Assembly (NCBI GenBank): GCA_016706595.1
Contig: JADJJH010000001.1
Span: 434,001 to 498,000, forward strand
Source: Bacteroidota bacterium
GTDB lineage: Bacteria > Bacteroidota > Bacteroidia > Chitinophagales > Chitinophagaceae
Length of the DNA stretch: 64,000 nucleotides
Direction of reading: 5' to 3'
Numbering within the stretch: position 1 is the stretch's first letter; the number at the start of each line of letters is the position of its first letter. Below, one piece after another: positions 12,001 to 19,400 of this stretch. Under the pieces are notes generated by a model, which was not told the origin of the DNA, did not search any database, and saw only the letters and a list, made by a program, of their open reading frames with translations. The translations under genes were made by a program, and so were the position numbers.

Positions 12001-12581
12001 ATGCTATCGTTGATTGGGTATTTGTTGAATTGCGTTCTGGAACGAATCCAGCAACCATATTAGCAACTAAGCGTGCATTATTGCAACGTGATGGTGATGT
12101 TGTTAGCAGTGTTGATGGAATTTCACCGCTCTACTTCTCGCAAAATGCACCTGATAATTATTATGTAACTGTGAAACATAGAAATCACTTAGGTGTTATG
12201 ACGGCCACAGCGCTTCCATTAACACTTACACCAACAAGTATTGATTTTACAACGCTTGCTCCTGTATATGTTCATGTTACCTTGCCACCTATTACAAATG
12301 TGCCACGTAAAATCTCAGGTTCTGTTGCATTATTATGGGCTGGTGACGCGAATGCAAATAAAAACGTCAAGTACAATGGTTTAGCAAATGATAAAGAACC
12401 AATACTTACAACGGTTGGTGTTGCAACACCTAACAATACTGTATTTGGTTATAGAATTGAAGACGTAAACATGGATGGTATGGTTCGCTATAACAATTTT
12501 AATAATGACAAAAACTATATCCTTAGTAATACATTAGGAGGTAGTCAGAATGCTATAATTTCTCAACACACACCTAATTAA
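30..12581 (+). CDS. Giant SprB-repeat surface protein (4183 aa)
   Basis: Probable exported adhesin-like surface protein. Residues 1-48 form a signal peptide with a long basic n-region, a hydrophobic core (PMLIVLLALSLFSV) and a likely cut after ARGQA. The rest is Ser/Thr-rich beta-repeat. Residues about 213-1675 carry a 309-residue higher-order repeat of SprB-type modules (DQxVSC..NDGS, GTYTVTGTDxxGCTGTT). Residues about 1680-3925 carry a 332-residue repeat that adds short TYTxSGxYT modules with Cys. The last 260 residues are unique and hold two dockerin-like calcium loops (GDANANKNVKYNG and DVNMDGMVRYNN). I see no type A or type B T9SS sorting domain. The family resembles SprB-like gliding/adhesion proteins. 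The T9SS type A gene begins 25 bp downstream and is probably co-transcribed. Substrate or partner is unknown. Confidence 0.9.
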   Translation: MKHRYNLSSLQTIQSVSRSLFARCTQHLPMLIVLLALSLFSVQNARGQAPTVDIFPDQPVSCHNASDASILASSTLTGTVFFDIDGGTLFANSTGEFFGLSAGTHTVCATNFTDTVCNTITLINPDPLDIQFLVDSMPGCLGQFGGLSAMINGGTILTWPGYLTSWTNSANALLNPIPFNYNTFVQGLPTDTYTLLIEDESSCLHSESFYLPDLCLFVDQHVSCFGANDGSVQASTGAPGSWTYSRDGGLFPTPSGLFLNLTPGVHTICMTDGVNTFCNTVTITQPAPLVVTLAVDQTVSCLGNDGALLATISGGTAILQNYQTTWSAGVNPLTIYDTYVSGLAVGTYTVSVEDDQACISSASVTLGLTPSIVVTASSTAILCHGGTSTVTALSSGGTGAITNTISGNSWIVGAGTYTVTGTDALGCTGTTSITIAEPDAIDITFTIDSLPGCPGNLGGLSAVINGGTPIYQTTWTNSSNSVLNPAPNDYNTFVGGLGVDTYSLLVTDDNNCTHTESISLPDLCLFVDQHVSCYGANDGSVQASTSLAGSWIYSRDGGLFPTPSGLFLNLTPGVHTICMTDGVNTYCDTVHILEPAPLVVSLAVDQTVSCLGNDGAIIATITGGTAILQPYQTTWSAGVTPLTIYDTYVSGLAVGTYTVSVEDDQACISTATVTLGLTPPVVITASAAPVACPGGTTTVTTNATGGTGIITPSISGGTFTVGAGTYTVTGTDANGCTGTTLITITDPFVFDITFNVDSLAGCPGFMGGLSAVITGGTPVYQTTWTNSSNTVLNPAPNDYDTFIGGLSTGTYALQITDANGCTYSESVFVADLCLFVDQHVSCYGANDGSVQASTTLPGSWIFSRDGGLFPTPSGLFLNLTPGVHTICMTDGVNTYCDTVHILEPAPLVVTLAVDQTVSCLGNDGAIIATITGGTAILQPYQTTWSAGVTPLTIYDTYVSGLAVGTYTVSVEDDQACISTATVTLGLTPPVVITASAAAVACPGGTTTVTTNATGGTGIITPSISGGSWIVGAGTYTVTGTDALGCTGTTLITITDPFVFDITFNVDSLAGCPGFMGGLSAVITGGTPVYQTTWTNSSNTVLNPAPNDYDTFIGGLSTGTYALQITDANGCTYSESVFVADLCLFVDQHVSCYGANDGSVQASTTLPGSWIYSRDGGLFPTPSGLFLNLTPGVHTICMTDGLNTYCDTVHILEPAPLVVTLAVDQTVSCLGNDGAIIATITGGTAILQPYQTTWSAGVTPLTIYDTYVSGLAVGTYTVSVEDDQACISTATVTLGLTPPVVITASAAPVACPGGTTTITTNATGGTGTITPSISGGSWVVGAGTYTVTGTDALGCTGTTEITITQPTAFSITLSIDSIPRCAGELGGISASISGGTPGYTTAWTNSSNVLLNPLPNNTITSIGGLTADTYALQITDANGCTYTQSILLPDLCLFVDQHVSCNGANDGSVQATTSIAGSWTFSRDGGQFPTPSGLFLNLTPGIHTICMTDGLNNYCDTVHILEPDPLVVTLTVDSTVSCLGNDGALLANITGGTAILQPYQTTWSAGVTPLTIYDTYVTGLSVGTYTVSVEDDQACISTATVVLGLTAPVTVVANATPIACFGGSTTIVPTTSGGTGAIATTITGGSWTVVAGTYTITATDTKGCTGTTEITLIQPPYLPTTQTVTVCDTYHWNVNNTNYTTSGIYTASFTSVNGCDSSFELHLTVNYSSTSLLPITACDNYTWPENGGTYTTSGMYVHTSINASGCVHTATLDLTVNYSSTSSNSLTVCNNYTWPLNAVTYTTSGVYIHTYTNASGCVHTATLNLTVNYSSSSVETYVVANSYTWLANGTTYTASGTYSHTLTNVSGCDSLLTLNLTILNISVVVDQQVSCSGNSDGSVQAAATGGSGNFTYDIDGANLFTNTTGFFGGLAPGTHTICAMESPSNVQVCGTITITTPNPISITLTVDSTVSCLGNDGGITAVVTGGVTTIQPYLTTWTPSVTVNTLYDLSVTGLTPGTYTLSVEDDNLCFASASITVGLTQALAVTAANTTILCNGGTSIITPTVTGGTGAYSTSISGGTYTVTAGTYTITAIDAKGCTATTEIVVTEPPLYNYSQTEDVCNSFLWTVNNATYTTSGIYTATYTSINGCDSNYTLNLTIRYASSSVETYVVANTYTWLANGTTYTTSGTYTHTMLNVAGCDSSLTLNLTILNISVIVDQNVSCSGNNDGSVQAAATGGSGNFTYDINGANLFSNTTGFFSGLAPGVYTVCAMESPSNVQVCGTVTVTTPTPINIVLTVDSTVSCVGNDGGISAVVTGGVTTIQPYITTWTNGVTTNTIHDLSVTGLAPGTYTLTVEDDNLCFASASITVNNSAPVTVVASAVPIFCAGQVTTITTTTSGGNGAITTAISGGNWTVGAGTYTITGTDAKGCTGTTEITLTEPPVYTSTVSASACYQYTWSVNNQTYTVSGNYTESFVTPAGCDSTQTLILTINGTTYSTENVVAANTYTWIANGTTYTTSGTYTHTLLNSNGCDSSLTLNLQILTIEVIKDQDVSCSGLTDGSAIATALGGSGTFVYDVDGANTFANNDGIILNLSAGVHTICAKEIPSNVVVCGTVTILNANPIFITLTVDSTVSCLGNDGGISAVVTGGTAILQPYLTTWANGVTTNTIYDLSVTGLTPGTYTLTVEDDNACYESASITVGVTAPVTVSASNTTIICHGGTSVITQVASGGTGALVVSITGGNWTVGAGTYTVTATDTKGCTATTVLNITEPPLFAYSETQDVCNSFTWAVNGQSYTTSGVYTASYLSANGCDSIYTLNLTVRYATSSVENVVAANTYTWVANGVTYTTAGTYTHTLTNAANCDSSLTLNLEIITIDVIKDQDVSCSGLTDGSAIATALGGSGTFVYDVDGANTFANNDGIILNLSAGVHTICAKEIPSNVVVCGTVTILNANPIFITLTVDSTVSCLGNDGGISAVVTGGTAILQPYLTTWANGVTTNTIYDLSVTGLTPGTYTLTVEDDNACFESESITVGLTAPVVVTASNTSIICNGGSSVVTPMASGGTGNLTTTISGGSWTVGAGTYTVTATDTKGCTGTTVITITEPAFIAISETQDVCNSFVWNVNSQTYTTSGVYTASFLNVNGCDSVHTLNLTVRYSSSSVENVVAANSYTWVANGVTYTTAGTYTHTLINSVGCDSNLTLNLQILTINVIVDQHVSCNGANNGSAIATASGGSNTFMYDIDGANTYSNSTGEFLGLTPGTHTICAMESPSNVVVCGTVTITEPDAISIVLTVDSITSCLGNDGGISAVVTGGTTIMQPFLTSWSGGSAGIYDLYVTGLTAGTYTLTVEDDNSCFASASITVGSAAPIVVSSTHSAIVCNGGTTTINPSTTGGYGAVTTTISGGLWTVGAGTYTITGTDTKGCTATEVVSITEPAFIAISETQDVCNSFVWNVNSQTYTTSGVYTASFLNVNGCDSVHTLNLTVRYSSSSVENVVAANSYTWVANGVTYTTAGTYTHTLINSVGCDSNLTLNLQILTINVIVDQHVSCNGANDGSAVATANGGSNTFMYDIDGANTFTNTTGIFLGLTPGTHTICAMESPSNVVVCGTVTITEPDAISIVLTVDSITSCLGNDGGISAVVTGGTTIMQPFLTSWSGGSAGIYDLYVTGLTAGTYTLTVEDDNSCFASASITVGSAAPIVVSSTHSAIVCNGGTTTINPSTTGGYGAVTTTISGGLWTVGAGTYTITGTDTKGCTATELVSITEPAAISSSISATACNMYTWASPGGNGNTYTISGTYSYLIAGGASNGCDSTVYLNLTINNSDVHANQIAVACDSYLWNVNQVTYTISGNYVATYVNQYGCDSSYTLTLAINNSSSSTTNVTTGGSYTWNANGTTYTASGTYTATLINAVGCDSILTLNLTIAGVAISPKLFLDGPYVAADGMMHDSLRSQGLIPLTEPYSTAPYNKPNILDNILAEHMVSPSILADTGANAIVDWVFVELRSGTNPATILATKRALLQRDGDVVSSVDGISPLYFSQNAPDNYYVTVKHRNHLGVMTATALPLTLTPTSIDFTTLAPVYVHVTLPPITNVPRKISGSVALLWAGDANANKNVKYNGLANDKEPILTTVGVATPNNTVFGYRIEDVNMDGMVRYNNFNNDKNYILSNTLGGSQNAIISQHTPN
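666..5050 (+). repeat. Higher-order repeat A, period exactly 927 nt
   Basis: The codon triplet opening the motif D-L-C-L-F-V-D-Q-H-V-S-C recurs at 666, 1593, 2520, 3447 and 4374, always 927 nt (309 codons) apart. There are four complete units plus a fifth that diverges at its 3' end near 5050. Each unit holds about four SprB-like submodules. Units beginning at 2520 and 3447 are almost identical over long stretches by eye, while the first and last are more diverged. An incomplete copy lies between the signal peptide and the first unit. Confidence 0.93.
5085..11800 (+). repeat. Higher-order repeat B, period 996 nt (last 990)
   Basis: The Asp codon of the VDQ/KDQ motif recurs at 5682, 6678, 7674, 8670, 9666 and 10656. 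The spacings are four or more exact 996-nt steps (332 codons) and a final 990-nt step. Each unit contains two short YTW..TYTxSGxYT modules followed by three SprB-like modules. The first unit has two extra short modules. The blocks 7670-8150 and 8666-9146, and 9341-10330 and 10331-11320, are nearly identical, indicating recent duplication or gene conversion. Confidence 0.93.
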
Positions 12582-12606
12582 TCTCAAATAAAAAAAACAC
12601 AGAAAA

Positions 12607-13425
12607 ATGAAAAAGATAATCATCGCAACAATGGGTTTACTGAGTTCCTTCACAGGTTTCAGTCAATGCCCGAACACAACCGGGAACTATGAGTATAGTA
12701 TCAGCAACGATGCTAAAACCATCACCATCAAAGCACGTAACACAACCGGAACGATTCGTTCTAGTTATGTGAACCCTGCCATCAATGGTAATTTCGTAGG
12801 TCTTGTATTTGGTATCAAATGGTCGGCAAAAAGTGATGTGGTATTATATACCAATAGCTCAGTAGCGCCTTTCGATATCATTCCATCAGGCGGCATTCTT
12901 CAAAAAGAGAACTTTAGTTTTCAATCTTATGGCGACGAGGCAAAAACATTGCCGATGTTGTCGAAAGAGTTTATGAATGGCGACTGGCACGTAATTGCTA
13001 CAATACCTTATACAGGTACATTAGCAAACGGCGACAAGTTTGAATTAACCGAATGCGGTTTTGATGAAACAACCAATCCTTACTTTGCCCAAATGGATAA
13101 GTTAGGTAACTATGGTCAGTTTGCACCAAACTTAGTTCGTAGCACTTCAGACGGCGCAAACTTAGCTGCAGCAAATGCAGTGATTGTTTATCCTAATCCA
13201 ACCCTTGGCGATTTATATGTTGATGTAAGTTCATCAACGGTAACTCGTGCTACTTTTAAAGTAATGGATATGACCGGTAAAACGGTTAAGACTATCCAAT
13301 CTGATTTAGTAGAAGGATTGAATAAGATTACAGTAAACGTTGCTGAATTAGCCAACGGCATGTATATGTTGAAAGTAGTTGATGGCAAAGCCTTGAATTA
13401 TGCTCAAACATTTAATAAGCAATAA
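12607..13425 (+). CDS. T9SS type A sorting-domain protein (272 aa)
   Basis: Small exported protein. Residues 1-19 form a signal peptide ending at GFSQ. Residues 20-190 form a beta-rich domain (FVGLVFGIKW, WHVIATIPYTGTLANGDKFE). A typical type A T9SS C-terminal domain follows (VIVYPNPTLGDLYVDV, FKVMDMTGKTVKTI, LANGMYMLKVV), which directs export through the T9SS and usually surface attachment. The gene starts 25 bp after the giant repeat gene in the same direction and ends before a clear terminator, so the two probably form an operon. The middle domain has the size and strand pattern of a cohesin-like sandwich. That is a hypothesis, attractive because the giant ends in dockerin-like loops. Confidence 0.92.
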   Translation: MKKIIIATMGLLSSFTGFSQCPNTTGNYEYSISNDAKTITIKARNTTGTIRSSYVNPAINGNFVGLVFGIKWSAKSDVVLYTNSSVAPFDIIPSGGILQKENFSFQSYGDEAKTLPMLSKEFMNGDWHVIATIPYTGTLANGDKFELTECGFDETTNPYFAQMDKLGNYGQFAPNLVRSTSDGANLAAANAVIVYPNPTLGDLYVDVSSSTVTRATFKVMDMTGKTVKTIQSDLVEGLNKITVNVAELANGMYMLKVVDGKALNYAQTFNKQ

Positions 13426-13475
13426 TTAAAGTTTTTATATCGAACTTTTAGTTCACTAAAAAACAAAAACAAAGA

Positions 13476-13503
13476 GAAGCGCCAATACGGTGCTTCTTTT
13501 TTT
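13476..13503 (+). terminator. Rho-independent terminator after the giant/T9SS pair
   Basis: An 8-bp stem GAAGCGCC/GGTGCTTC (one G-T pair) with loop AATAC is followed at once by seven T. It lies 50 bp after the T9SS gene stop and upstream of the ABC transporter promoter. Confidence 0.85.
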
Positions 13504-13518
13504 ATACCTGAAATCGGT

Positions 13519-13526
13519 TACATTTG
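13519..13526 (+). promoter_or_regulatory. Bacteroidetes -7 promoter element for the ABC exporter
   Basis: TACATTTG matches the TAnnTTTG consensus of Bacteroidetes housekeeping promoters. It sits 17 nt before the ATG at 13544 and directly after a terminator. No convincing -33 element was seen. Confidence 0.55.
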
Positions 13527-13543
13527 CGCCATAAATTTAATTT

Positions 13544-15370
13544 ATGTCAAGCGCGCGAGAAGAACGAATGAAACGCAGTAATGAATTACAAGACATGCCA
13601 AAGGCTAAGCTCAATGCCGAAAACTTTAAAAAAGGAGCAAGACTTTTTTCATATCTTGGCGCACAAAAATGGGCATTTGTATTAGGTTTATTTTTTTTAG
13701 TTTTATCAGCCGGGGTTGGTTTATTATTTCCTGTTTTGAGTGGAAGAATGTTTGGGATATTAGGTGCAAGTGACAAAACACAAATGGCTGAAACATTAAT
13801 TACACTGGATGGATTAGGGATTAAACTCTTAATTATACTGATTGCACAAGGATTTTTTAGTTTTGGTCGTGTGTTTATGTTTACACGAGTGACAGAAAAT
13901 ATATTGTTCGGTTTGCGGAATACCGCATTTGAGCGATTGATTAAAAAACCGATGTCGTTTTTTAGCTCCAATCAAAGTGCAGAATTAAGTAGTCGATTGG
14001 CAACAGATTTGAATGTAATATCAGAAGCATTTACGATGAATATTGCTGAAGTTATTCGACAAAGTATAGTAGGTATTGGAGGCTTGATCATCATTATCAG
14101 TACCATGCATTTTCAAGTGGCAAAGTGGTTTCTCATTATTATCCCCCCGTTAAGTTTCTTGGCTATAGTATTCGCTAGAAAAATTAGAGTATATAGTAAA
14201 AAGTTTCAAGATAAAATTGCAGAAGCCAATGTAATTGTAGGTGAAAGTTTAACCGGAATTACCAATGTAAAATCATTCACCAATGAAGCTTTTGAAATGA
14301 ATCGCTATCGTAGGAAGACTGCCGAGATAAAAATATTTGGTTTGCAATATGGTATGTTTAGAGGCGGATTTTTTGCCTTTGTGATTACGTGCATTTTTGG
14401 GGCAGTATTTTTTATGTTGTATAAAATGTTACAGTTGAAAGCACAGAATATAATTACCGGAGAAGAGTTTGGGCAGTTTATGATGTTAGCACTTTTTGTG
14501 AGTGGAAGCCTTGGTGGATTGCCCGAACAAATCGCAAGCATACAGCGAGCATTAGGAGCAACCGATAGAGTATTTGAAATTATCGATGCTGATATTGAAC
14601 CCATTCACAAAACGGATATACATAAGAAAGTATCAAGTGGTGAAATTGTTTGTAAGGACATTAGTTTTAGTTATCCAAGTAGAGAGAACTTTGAAGTACT
14701 TAAAAAAATATCATTTACCGCCAAGGCAGGACAAACATTAGCATTAGTAGGTAGTAGCGGAAGTGGGAAAAGTACTATCGCTAATTTATTATTGAGGTTT
14801 TATAACCCGATAAACGGACAAATATTATTAGATGGTGTAGATATTGCAAGTATGGATTTAATTAACTTGCGCGAGCAGATTGCTTATGTGCCACAAGAGG
14901 TAATTTTATTTGCAGGAACAATAGCTGAAAATATTGCTTATGGAAAAGTGGATGCAACTCAACATGAAATTGAAGAAGCAGCACGAAAAGCAAATGCCTT
15001 CGACTTTATTTCAACCTTCCCTGAACAATGGGAAACTTTGGTAGGGGAGAGGGGAATACAATTAAGTGGGGGACAGCGACAACGAATTGCAATTGCCCGC
15101 GCAGTGTTGAAGAATCCGGCAATATTAATTTTAGATGAAGCAACAAGCAGTTTAGATAGTGAAAGCGAACAATTGGTACAAGACGCTTTAGATAAATTGA
15201 TGATAGGAAGAACAAGTATTGTAATTGCACATCGCTTATCTACTATTCGTGATGCGGATAAAATTGTTGTTTTGCACCACGGTGAAATTGTAGAACAGGG
15301 TACACATCAACAACTTATTTTGGATGCAAGTGGTGTTTATTCCAAACTAATTAAAATGCAAAATGCATAA
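13544..15370 (+). CDS. ABC exporter, MsbA/ABCB-like half-transporter (608 aa)
   Basis: Membrane exporter with fused transmembrane and ATPase domains that would work as a homodimer. Residues about 30-330 hold roughly six transmembrane helices. The nucleotide-binding domain has all motifs intact: Walker A GSSGSGKST near residue 403, signature LSGGQRQRIAIARA near 507, Walker B ILILDEATSSLD near 527, and switch His in IVIAHRLST near 559. Length is normal for MsbA/LmrA-type half-transporters. The substrate cannot be read from sequence; lipid or drug export is usual. It has its own promoter and lies between the two giant surface-protein genes, which may be coincidence. The ATG at 13544 suits the promoter distance. 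Confidence 0.93.
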   Translation: MSSAREERMKRSNELQDMPKAKLNAENFKKGARLFSYLGAQKWAFVLGLFFLVLSAGVGLLFPVLSGRMFGILGASDKTQMAETLITLDGLGIKLLIILIAQGFFSFGRVFMFTRVTENILFGLRNTAFERLIKKPMSFFSSNQSAELSSRLATDLNVISEAFTMNIAEVIRQSIVGIGGLIIIISTMHFQVAKWFLIIIPPLSFLAIVFARKIRVYSKKFQDKIAEANVIVGESLTGITNVKSFTNEAFEMNRYRRKTAEIKIFGLQYGMFRGGFFAFVITCIFGAVFFMLYKMLQLKAQNIITGEEFGQFMMLALFVSGSLGGLPEQIASIQRALGATDRVFEIIDADIEPIHKTDIHKKVSSGEIVCKDISFSYPSRENFEVLKKISFTAKAGQTLALVGSSGSGKSTIANLLLRFYNPINGQILLDGVDIASMDLINLREQIAYVPQEVILFAGTIAENIAYGKVDATQHEIEEAARKANAFDFISTFPEQWETLVGERGIQLSGGQRQRIAIARAVLKNPAILILDEATSSLDSESEQLVQDALDKLMIGRTSIVIAHRLSTIRDADKIVVLHHGEIVEQGTHQQLILDASGVYSKLIKMQNA

Positions 15371-15380
15371 GTGATTGATG

Positions 15381-16031
15381 CTATTTTATTAAAATCATTG
15401 TGCTTTTCCTTGATATGCCTTTTTCTACAGTTATAATATATATGCCTATGTTTAGTTTTTTAGTATCTATAGAAATGTCATAGTTGAATTTCTGCTCAAA
15501 TATTTTTTGTCCGCCCAAATCATATATAAGCACTTTAAGATTATCGTTCTTTGAAACTACTTTTATTTCGTTGAGTGATGGATTTGGATAGATTATGAAT
15601 TCTAAGAATAGCTCCGTATCGTTAACTGAACTTGGCCCAATTACATACAAATTCGAACTAATCATGTTTGAATCTACTTTCATGGAACAGTCGGATTGAT
15701 TTGAAGAGAGGTAGGCTCTATATATTATAGTATAATTCCCCATAACTAAAGGAGCAAGTGTAGTAGTATCATAGTATTCTTGAATGGCAGTTAACATCCC
15801 AGAGTAAAAACATCCGGTCAAGAAAATAGTGTCACTCGAAATAGAAGATTGATAGGATATTTTATTTCCTAATCCCGGACAAATGGTTTTAGTTACTATT
15901 TTAATTGAATCTGTTGTACTTGGGTTTATGGGATAAGTTTGAATGCTATCTAAATATGGACAACATCCGGTTTGGCCAAATGCATGACCAAAGCAAAACA
16001 AAATGAGAAAACTACATACTATGTTTTTCAT
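15381..16031 (-). CDS. Small T9SS type A sorting-domain protein (216 aa)
   Basis: Exported protein with signal peptide MKNIVCSFLILFCFGHAFGQ. Residues 21-140 form a Cys-containing domain (CCPYLDS near the N-terminus, later TICPGLG, LTGCFYSG, SDCSMKVD), suggesting disulfides. A type A T9SS C-terminal domain follows (FIIYPNPSLNEIKVV, LKVLIYDLGGQKIFEQ, LNIGIYIITVEKG). It ends 11 bp from the convergent ABC exporter stop. It lies on the same strand as, and downstream of, the 2912-residue giant, mirroring the giant/T9SS pair on the plus strand, but a 446-bp gap separates them, so co-transcription is uncertain. The function of the mature domain is not recognised. Confidence 0.88.
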   Translation of the reverse strand: MKNIVCSFLILFCFGHAFGQTGCCPYLDSIQTYPINPSTTDSIKIVTKTICPGLGNKISYQSSISSDTIFLTGCFYSGMLTAIQEYYDTTTLAPLVMGNYTIIYRAYLSSNQSDCSMKVDSNMISSNLYVIGPSSVNDTELFLEFIIYPNPSLNEIKVVSKNDNLKVLIYDLGGQKIFEQKFNYDISIDTKKLNIGIYIITVEKGISRKSTMILIK

Positions 16032-16477
16032 ATCAATATATTTATTTTGAATTTCTTTTGCAAAGATGAATCAAAGTTAAGAATCAAATTTCATCAAATT
16101 GATTGAATTGAATTGAAATAAAATGGTAATCGTTGATTCTGTTTTGGGTTGATATACATGGGTGCACAGAAAGGGCTTATTAGTTTTTTCTGCATGATTA
16201 ATTCTGTGAAGATTTCGTATGAAATGTCAGGAGTTTTTTAATAGCAGTTCATGAAGAAAGCATACCAATTGGAATGGCTGCCTGATGGTAGCGAAATGCC
16301 TCCAACTTTACATTCTGGGCAGGCCCCAAAGTTTCAGTCTGAATTTGAAGCGAACAGCAGAAGCTCTTGTTAGTATTGATTCATTTGATGATAGTCTCAA
16401 AATGATATGCCAAGATGGAGGCTTATGTAGTTTATCGAATTGGCAGTAAAAAGTATCAATCACTTATAAAATCATCC
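16032..16477. other. 446-bp gap with possible gene remnant
   Basis: No clear gene. Two overlapping plus-strand frames stay open: 16251-16373 (40 codons, beginning MKKAYQLEWLPDGSEMPP) and 16285-16449 (54 codons, ending GGLCSLSNWQ). Their base composition looks coding-like and is less AT-rich than the rest of the gap. They may be the two halves of a frameshifted, decayed gene. I do not recognise the family. Confidence 0.3.
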
Positions 16478-19400
16478 TTACGGTTTTATTGCATAAATAA
16501 AGTTACTCGCATTAATTTCAAGTGGCGATCCATCCAATAAATCTGTATTGCCATCTCCATTGATATCCGTATTGATGTAACCAAAATCGAAATTTTGCAC
16601 ACTCGTTTCTAGTATTGAAACATCTAATAAATCTACATTTTCATCATCGTTTAAATCGCCGGTGAACAACCCAAATATACCTGTTTCAAGTTCTATTAAA
16701 TTATCACCATAGGCTTTGTTAGCTGCCGTGGTAAAATTATAAGCTGCTGGTATTGAACTGATATTTACAGGATTTGCACTCCACGTAGTTAATGAATTTC
16801 TATGTTTTATGGCAATATAATAATTGCCATTGAGTGCCCCAAATATGCAGTTTGCACTACCATCAGTAAATAATTCAGTTTTTACATAAGCCACTTGCGC
16901 ATAAGGCGCAAAGCTTTCAAATAAAAACACTTCGATTGAATCTGTAACTATCGAACTATTGCTCATGCCCTGGTTAAGCAAAACTGGTTTCATCATGCCG
17001 GAGCCATCGTAAAAGCCTTGCAGTAATACATGCAACGAAAGCATTGAAGCGCATGGTGAAATGGTTAAATTTAAAGTAAGTATGGTATCACACCCTCCGC
17101 CACTTAATAATGTATGTGTATATATACCGCTACTTGTATAAGTTAATCCGCTACCATTTACCCAAGTATAAGAACTACATTCTGTTAGGGTTGTTGTTGC
17201 ACCTTGCACACTAGCCGATAAGGTTATACTTGTTGAAGCTGAGCATCCTTCTATATCAACCGCTGTAATGGTATAAGTGCCGGCAACGTAATTGGCAAGT
17301 GGTGCATTTCCATTTACGAGTAAGGTTAAGGTATCGTAAGGAGCTCCGCCGGTAGCAACGATATTCAGTGGCGTTGACGTACCACAAGCAAATGGGGGAT
17401 AGCTTGCATTAATTTGAATGGGTTGTGAATAAGGCAAAACAATATTTGTCGTCGTAAAACATCCGTTATCATCTTCAAGTAACACTGAATAAGTATCGGC
17501 AGGAAGATTTTGTAAATACAATGCGAAGTTGTCGTTGATTACATCATTTACTGTATCACCGGCAGCATTTGTCCAAAAGGTAATGTAACCTTGTAAAATA
17601 TTTGTTCCACCTGCTGCCATTAAGGATAGTGCACCATCGTTGCCATTGCATGAAACCACAGAATCTATTACTAAATAAGCAGTTAATGGTAATGGTTCAA
17701 TTAACTGAAAAGTATCACAATACACAGCACTTCCATTACTTGCACAAAACGTATGTGTTCCAGGCGCTAATCCGTTAAAATAGCCGGTTGTATTATTGAA
17801 GGTGCCTCCATCTACATTATACATCCATGTTCCCGATGCACTTGTATAAACTTGTATAGCGCCATCATTAAACCCGGCACATGAAATTTCCTGATCTATA
17901 AAAATAGTGAACGGTATAATTGAAAGGTGTAATACATATAAACTATCACACCCCGAGGCATTGTTAACAGAGTATGTATACACACCACTCGTATTATAGG
18001 TTACATTATTTACCTGCCAGGTGTAGGTATTACTTGCATTTACAGTGTCGTGCACAGTAGGACTTTGTATGATACTTACATTTAAAATGAACGTATCGCA
18101 ACCACTAATAAAATTATACAAACCGCTGCTTGTATAAGTTTGATTATTTGCACTCCAGTAATATGAATTACAGGCTGAAGCGCTTTGCATACTTGAACTT
18201 CCTGGCAAAATTGAAAGATGTAAAGTACTCGTATTACATGCATTAACTATCGAGTAGGTACCACTTGCTGTATAGGTAATGCCATTAAGTGCCCATGTAT
18301 AATTATTACAAGCATTTACATTTTGTGTGGTATTCGTAGTAGGGGTAATCGTAAGATTTAAAATTTCGGTGTGGCAGTTATTTGTTATTGAGTAAACGCC
18401 AGTTGAAGTATAGGTAGTATTATTTGCAACCCATGTGTAGGATCCACATACACTCACACTTAAGGTAGTTGAAGTACTTGGTATAATTGTAAGTGTTAAT
18501 TGATAGGTGTGACAAGCAATAACGGCTGTATAGGTTCCGGAGTTTGAATAGGTAATATTATTAACTGGCCATGTATACGAATCGCAAGCACTCACCGTTT
18601 GGTTAGAAGTGGTTGATGGTATAATAGTGAGTATTAATGTAGTAGTATGACAACCATTTATAAATGTATAGGTGCCAGAGCTTGTATAGGTTGTATTATT
18701 TAATCCCCAAGTATAACTATCACAAGTAGTAATACTAACACTGCTATTACTGTTTGGTGTAATAGTAAGTTGCAAGGTAGTAGTATGACATCCAGTTACA
18801 AAAGTATAATTGCCTGAATTTGAATAGGTAACATTATTTAATAACCAAGTATAGCTATCGCATGCAGTTGCTGTTTCTGTGCTATTTGTATTCGGAATAA
18901 TTGTAAGATTCAAAACGGCACTATAACATGCATTGGTATAATTGTATACGCCTGAAGTGGTATATGTAATTCCATTCTCATTCCACAAATAACTTCCACA
19001 GGCAGAAATTGTTGTATTGCTGAAGGTAGATGGAATAATAGTTAAGGCTAAAACGCTAGTGTCACATCCACTAATAAATGTGTAATTTCCTGATGCTGTA
19101 TAATTGGTATTATTTGCCAACCATAGATACTGATCACAAGCAGTTATTGTTTGTGTTGAAATCGTTCCACCAATAATAGTTAATTGTAAAATATAAGTAT
19201 GACAGCCAACTACATGCGTATAGGTTCCAGAACTTGTAAAAAGCATATTGTTTACAGGCCATGTATATGAATTGCAAGCAGTAACTGTTTGGGTTGAATT
19301 GCTATTTGGGTTGATAGTTAGATTAAGCAGGGTAGTATGGCAATTGCTAACATAACTGTATTGTCCGCTTGCTGTATAAGATGTTCCATTTAACGGCCAA

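Noticed and set aside
13537..13971. 144-codon minus-strand frame opposite the ABC exporter
   Set aside because: Shadow of the exporter's 5' part; low-complexity Asn/Ser/Ile/Pro content and no motif.
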